Source: Antedon mediterranea
Lineage: Eukaryota; Echinodermata; Crinoidea; Comatulida; Antedonidae
Reading direction: 5' to 3'
DNA: 64,000 nt
NCBI RefSeq assembly: GCF_964355755.1
Contig: NC_092671.1
Span: 36,969,304 to 37,033,303 of the forward strand
This document shows, piece after piece, positions 59,071-64,000 of the stretch; the first letter of the stretch is position 1, and the number at the start of each line of letters is the position of its first letter. The notes under the pieces were generated by a model. It had not been told where the DNA came from. It made no database searches and saw only the letters and a program-made list of their open reading frames with translations. Made by a program: the position numbers and the translations under genes.

Positions 59071-59743
59071 CTGTCACAACAGAACGGCTTTGGAAAATGT
59101 TATTTCAATAATAATGTTTCGTCTAATTGAACACAAAATGCCAGGTAGCTTTCCTGACCACATCAACTTGTCTATCTGTCTGTCTCTTAAAGTATACTTA
59201 ATATTTCGCGTGACTGCTTCGACACAAGCAACAATAGACAAGAAATGAGCCAGCATCCTGTAGGGCACTTTCGATAGCTGTCACAACTCGATTCAACCAT
59301 AGATATATAACAACGCCTCCACAAATACTTACTTATAAGTAATCCACGTGAAAGTCTCTCGCTATTATTTAAACAGGCTGTATTAAATAAATTTTCCTGT
59401 TTTTCAAAGTAGGCTTACTCTAGGCTATATACTATGAAAGTACATATGGAGTGTACCTTATAGACACCAAGGACATCACATTACATGATGCTGACTTGAT
59501 AGTCAGTGATAATGGTGTATATATAGGCCTAAGTATAATCCTCAAATCGAATAATTGGAGCAATTGTGTGCAATGGTTAAACTGAAAAGCAATTTCTACA
59601 CCATTCAGGTGAAGAATAATAACAAGTTTGTGAAGTACAATACTGACAATATGCGTGTATAATTTTAACTTTAGTAGAAAAGTTGAAACAGCCAAGTATT
59701 GAAATGCTTGAGTATAAAACCGCCTTTAAATGTATTCTTATAC

Positions 59744-60013
59744 CTAAAGATGTATTGTCCCCCAAAAATATGAAAAATGAAGATTAATTAAATCAGTCTT
59801 TGAATAGGTTATTTTGTAGTTTTAATAAAGTTAATCCCTTCCGTTAAAAAAAAAAGAAAAATAATAATGTTTTCTCATATAAAATGACAAAATAAATAGT
59901 CAAATTCAACCAAAAACACATTGGCTGGCCGCCAATTTGACTATTTTTTTCTTTAAATTACAGTTTTTTTAGGTAAATCATTTTTTGGCATATTGAAAAA
60001 ATAACATCTTTAA
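59744..60013. mobile_element. MITE family B copy 5
   Basis: CTAAAGATGTATTGTCCCCC to AATAACATCTTTAA; the right end is decayed. Confidence 0.6.
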
Positions 60014-61605
60014 TACAATAAATTTGTTTTTTTTCTTTTTATTTATTCAAATTCTCATAAAAATGTACATACAAAGAAAGAAAAAGACATAACATGAAAA
60101 AAACAGAGTACATTCAGTCAAGGATGGGACCAACAGGTGGTAAACACCTCTAGGACGGTCCAATCCCAAATTGCACAATGAGTAATGAAAATGTTTATAA
60201 CATTATAATAAATATTGAAATATAATAGTAATTTATACATTTGTATGATTGTATAATTGATTTTAATACAACTGTCATGTGAAGAAGGCCGATGATGAAC
60301 GATTCAAACTCTTGTATTTTTTTTTATTCATTTAGCATCCAAGACAATCCATTCAACAATACATTTAAAATACATAAACAAAGAATAAATACACATACAC
60401 ATACATATTATTAACAAGGCCATATACATGGCTGCAGTCACTGACGTGCGCAAATTTGAGTTAGTGTGTGGATGGAAGAACGACCCATAAAATCGACATG
60501 TCAATTTATTTCCAATGCGGTCCATTAAGAAGAAAACGGAGATGTGAAAGTGATGTATTAAGTATCTTCTCTTAATTGACTTAGTGTGTTTTATTTTGAT
60601 GTTATGTTAAGCAACTGTATGCAGGCGGCAGTGGTATAATGAGTGTGACTATCAGTCAACGTCACCCATAGGCCTATTTAATCAAAATAGGCGCTTTTTT
60701 CTTTTTGGTTTCACTTCATTAAAACGTTTACCTTTACGTCATGCACGATTCATCCAGCGTTTTGGAAAGTTCCATCGCATGGGTGTTCTTCTTTCATAAT
60801 AATTATCAGTAATAATAATTAACAGTATCAACGTGTGACTGGCTTTGGTTTAAATAAAGCGATAACTTACAAACACACACACGATCCACTACATAGGGCC
60901 GGCCTCCGATTGGCGAAACAGTGTTATTTTATTTTACGAGCCACAAAAATATACGAAAGGTTTCCCAGAGTAGTTCCGGCCTCCAAAACGGTAACCACAA
61001 ACCCAGTAATCAGCGCACCTGGATAAATTTTAGTTTAGTACGCCTTTATAATTCACGAATGAAACGGTGTCCATTTTAACTTAAATGTTAAAGTTTTATG
61101 CAATATACAGCATGCTTATCTTGTAGCTATACCGGTATTGCTTTGTAATTTGTACTGGTTTTTGTATGTTTCCGCAATAAAATATTTGAAATATATTATC
61201 ATCTATTAAAGCAGTTTGTAAAGCATTGGTATCTGTTTCTCCCAACTTTGTCTACATTCCGCTCTTCTTTCGGCTTCTACACAAATCAAACGAGTGACCA
61301 ATTAAACACAATTCAACAACAGCCTATGACAAATTTCAGAGTAGTAAAAGAGTGACAAAGTAAGCAATCAAAAAGCCGTTAAAATTTAGGCCTAGATCAT
61401 TTAAAACGACGTTACAAGGGGGGGGGGGGGAGAATGTCACATAGGCATACAGAACACGGAAAGTTGTGGAATTGGGAATTCCAAGATATTCACAAATAGG
61501 TACCATAGGAAGTAAACCTATATAGTATATCGTGATTTAAATCTGGTTCTGTTCAGTTTGTTGTCTACTTTTCGGACTTACATTATTGCTTTTAAGAACA
61601 TAGTT
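60014..61605. other. Intergenic between the divergent Ig receptor and the multipass gene
   Basis: Contains an R1-type fragment (60415-60465), a G10 run near 61421 and AT-rich DNA. A minus-strand retroposon-like tail (TTTATTTATTCAAATTCTCA, near 60040) is possible. The short frame 60835-61026 has no support. The promoter of the gene at 61606 should lie near the right edge. Confidence 0.4.
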
Positions 61606-63804
61606 ATGGCGTCAAAATGGATTTGTTTTACCATGTACATGATGGTAGGTACGATTGTTCGTGGAAACTATGTAATTCAGGATTTTTCAAAAACTCGACC
61701 TTACATTAAGGTGAACAACAGTCCATGTTGGCCAATACAAAATACAACTTATTGTGATCTAATGCCGACAATATATGGGGATATTGGTAATAACAAAACT
61801 ATGAACATCAGCGAACTGGTTGACCGTTCTAGAAATGTTTCTGTTGTGAAATTTAACATACATAGAGGCTCAGAGTCTGATACACTTGCATGGGTTGACG
61901 ACAAAGTAGGAGCAACTATAATGTCATATCCCGCCAACTATGAAATATTGTCTTTAGGAACATTGACATTTGAAGAGATCACAGTGAATCTAAGATTTAA
62001 CAACGTTACAGACAAAGAATGTATGGAAAAACTCACCGCTGAAGACATTATGGTGATAATGAGCAGGATAATAGGAAATTATTCCAGTGAAACAAATCTT
62101 TTTTGTTTAAGAAATTATACTACGAAGAATTCAAGTTCCTCAGTTGTTGATCTTGTGTACAACTATATCTACACTGCAATGCATGGAAATACTCATTACT
62201 CGTGCTACATGATTTCAGAGAAACAACGTTGCAAAGCAGCTTTGTATAAATTTTACTGGAATGTACCTATTACTGTAATTGGCTTAGTGGTGATGTTATT
62301 TAGTCCATTGGTAATTGGGGTGTTATTAGAGAACCCTTATCGTAAATCTTCAGATGACAATACGTGTCCACGAACCACAGAGGATGTAGCTCTTTTGGAA
62401 ACAGACGATACTAAACAACCGCCAAGATTGGCTCTAAATTCTCCGTTACCTTTGGGTGCAAGGTACGCCATATTTCATTGGGGTAACAAACATGTATACC
62501 TACTAAGCCTCCGGGTTTTCTGCATTTGCATGGTAATAATTGTTTTGATTCCTGTGGCTAAATATTTGGAAGTCCATTTTCATGTTAACTTTAAACGGCA
62601 GAATGGTAACTATTTAAAAAAGTGTATTATTCTACAAAATGTTCTATCATCATGCCAGTTGTTAGCACTTCTGATCATCACAATTCACCCGGCATCGCTT
62701 TCTTATTTCGACGATGGATCAGAATGTAGACTTGACTTCGACAGCAACCGATACACATGTCTTTATCGTCAGATATTGAATCGATTTAAACTGGTGACCA
62801 GTTGGGAAGTTTGGCAAGATAGACCATTTATTGGTTTTACCTCACACATGCCAACGATATTTCGCAGAATGTTTTTGATCGTAGATGTTTTCATAGCTAT
62901 ATGTCGCATATTAATGTTTCTATTTCCATTCCTTTATTTCATATCAGCACCAATAATATCTATCTTCAAGTCTCTCTTTCAATTTTTTAAATCACGAGGT
63001 CCGCCTTTCCGTATAAAGTCTCTTCCATTTTATATGGTATTGATTGTCATACGGTCCGCGTTGTTAACCATATTTGTTGCATCTCTCTCAATGCAAATGA
63101 TGACCATTGCAATTTCCATTATGCAGATGATTGTTCTGACCACTATAGGTATCGTGACGGAATATAACGATATCGTTGTAATACGAGTAATTACAATCCT
63201 CTCCTTTGGTTGGTACATTCTTAATGGCTTTAAAGAATACTACAACTGCTATGCTTCAGTTTGGCGTACCATAATTGATGCAGCAGAATCGTGGCAAGCC
63301 GGTTGTAACGAAGAAGCTTACAATGAGATTAACAACGACCCGAATTATCAAAGAGAAAATGTTCTTAAGGTTCGAAAATCTCCTAAATTAACAAAACCGC
63401 TTGTTGTTTATACAGAATTGATTCCATATTTACCAGAAGAGGTGTTGAATCACGTTATCAATAGATGCAAAAAGAAGAGTTTTCAGATTGCAAAAATGGT
63501 TTTGTGGAACGCCATTGTTGCCATCTTTTTGACAATCACATATTCAACGATCGTTTCAACTCATAAATTTACCGAATTCACACAAGTTACTAAATCGATG
63601 CTAACCTTGGCAATGGCACCTTTTCCAAAATTAGCATCAATTGCTTTCACCACACAAGAATATGCTTCGAGAAAAGAAGCCAAACAACGTCGAATTTGGT
63701 TTGAGGTGTTTAAGTACGCAGAGGAAAACGGATACAATAGAATTGGAGACGTTCAAGACGGTCTGCAATATGGCGAAGAAAATAATGACAGTGAGAGTAA
63801 CTAA
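61606..63804 (+). CDS. Multipass membrane protein of unknown family, 732 aa
   Basis: Single open coding exon. The ATG at 61606 gives MASKWICFTMYMMVGTIVRG, a signal-like start; an upstream extension to 61558 has only non-ATG starts. An N-terminal ectodomain (about 21-213) has many N-glycosylation sequons (QNTT, NKT, NIS, NVS, NVT, NYS, NYT, NSS) and several Cys. Hydrophobic segments follow: about 216-241, 297-320, 339-361, 422-455, 475-518, 523-546, 629-650 and 664-682, probably 7-9 TM helices. A 250-290 loop is cytosolic or luminal. The C-terminus is charged (SRKEAKQRRIW, GEENNDSESN). I do not recognise the family, and no enzymatic motif is evident. A channel- or receptor-like role is speculation. 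Confidence 0.75.
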   Translation: MASKWICFTMYMMVGTIVRGNYVIQDFSKTRPYIKVNNSPCWPIQNTTYCDLMPTIYGDIGNNKTMNISELVDRSRNVSVVKFNIHRGSESDTLAWVDDKVGATIMSYPANYEILSLGTLTFEEITVNLRFNNVTDKECMEKLTAEDIMVIMSRIIGNYSSETNLFCLRNYTTKNSSSSVVDLVYNYIYTAMHGNTHYSCYMISEKQRCKAALYKFYWNVPITVIGLVVMLFSPLVIGVLLENPYRKSSDDNTCPRTTEDVALLETDDTKQPPRLALNSPLPLGARYAIFHWGNKHVYLLSLRVFCICMVIIVLIPVAKYLEVHFHVNFKRQNGNYLKKCIILQNVLSSCQLLALLIITIHPASLSYFDDGSECRLDFDSNRYTCLYRQILNRFKLVTSWEVWQDRPFIGFTSHMPTIFRRMFLIVDVFIAICRILMFLFPFLYFISAPIISIFKSLFQFFKSRGPPFRIKSLPFYMVLIVIRSALLTIFVASLSMQMMTIAISIMQMIVLTTIGIVTEYNDIVVIRVITILSFGWYILNGFKEYYNCYASVWRTIIDAAESWQAGCNEEAYNEINNDPNYQRENVLKVRKSPKLTKPLVVYTELIPYLPEEVLNHVINRCKKKSFQIAKMVLWNAIVAIFLTITYSTIVSTHKFTEFTQVTKSMLTLAMAPFPKLASIAFTTQEYASRKEAKQRRIWFEVFKYAEENGYNRIGDVQDGLQYGEENNDSESN

Positions 63805-64000
63805 CAGACAAATGTATTGATGCTATACAAAATTAATTTTACCAACTCTGAATGGAGAGAACTTGATCTACAAATCAGAACGTTACGTAACTTATACTCA
63901 GACAAATGTGTAGGGCCTATTATTTTATAGCAGTATGAAAAGCTTAAGTTTTAATGAATACTGATGAGGTAATTGAAAAGTGTGGCTTTACAATGTTTAT
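63805..64000. other. 3' flank of the multipass gene
   Basis: AT-rich, no second gene visible before the window ends. Confidence 0.4.

Noticed and set aside
60835-61026. 63-aa frame upstream of the multipass gene
   Set aside because: No signal, domain or splice support; starts and ends inside ordinary intergenic DNA.

Overview
This is eukaryotic nuclear DNA. The genes are split by many GT-AG introns, AT-rich non-coding DNA dominates, and transposon remnants are dense. The gene set is animal: TMEM232-like, LYRM7, core histones, a CPAMD8-type thioester protein and an immunoglobulin-superfamily receptor. An H2B with an SPKK-type N-terminus, as in echinoid sperm histones, and the general style suggest a marine deuterostome, probably an echinoderm. 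I cannot name the species.

Layout. (1) 64-213 (+): last coding exon of an unidentified coiled-coil-like protein. (2) 11812-1769 (-): a 13-exon TMEM232-like gene, 890 aa, reading frame intact across every junction. Its introns hold several inserted elements, including 2099-3240 (a palindromic-repeat element) and 3589-4813 (a foldback element). (3) 12733-14885 (+): LYRM7, a complex III assembly factor, 5 coding exons, 103 aa, head-to-head with TMEM232. (4) 15415-16524: a divergent H2B/H2A pair sharing a CCAAT/octamer/TATA promoter, each with a histone 3' stem-loop. (5) 18706-54277 (+): one 40-exon gene for a 2,608-aa secreted alpha-2-macroglobulin-family protein of CPAMD8 type. It has a signal peptide, MG domains, an inserted farnesoic-acid-O-methyltransferase-like domain, a GCGEQ thioester, a receptor-binding domain, a Kazal-like domain and an unusual acidic repeat tail of roughly 520 aa. 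(6) 58656-56755 (-): a three-Ig-domain receptor with an intronless coding region and several cytoplasmic YxxI/L/V-type motifs. (7) 61606-63804 (+): an intronless multipass membrane protein of unknown family.

Mobile DNA is the second theme. I see about 16 copies of a TTAA-flanked MITE, 5 copies of a second MITE (TIR TTAAAGATRTATTGTCCCCC), a 2-copy 205-bp MITE, three SINE-like families, a 5'-truncated LINE, and four terminal-inverted-repeat elements whose arms are made of short tandem palindromes. Two of those four share the same ends and 8-bp target duplications, and one has an unoccupied paralogous site in the window. Several CPAMD8 introns carry tandem arrays that begin at or near the 5' splice site and repeat a donor-like sequence.

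How the genes relate: they do not form a pathway. TMEM232/LYRM7 and H2B/H2A are probable bidirectional pairs, and LYRM7 and H2B converge at their 3' ends. CPAMD8 and the Ig receptor are both plausible surface or humoral recognition proteins, but their adjacency may be chance.
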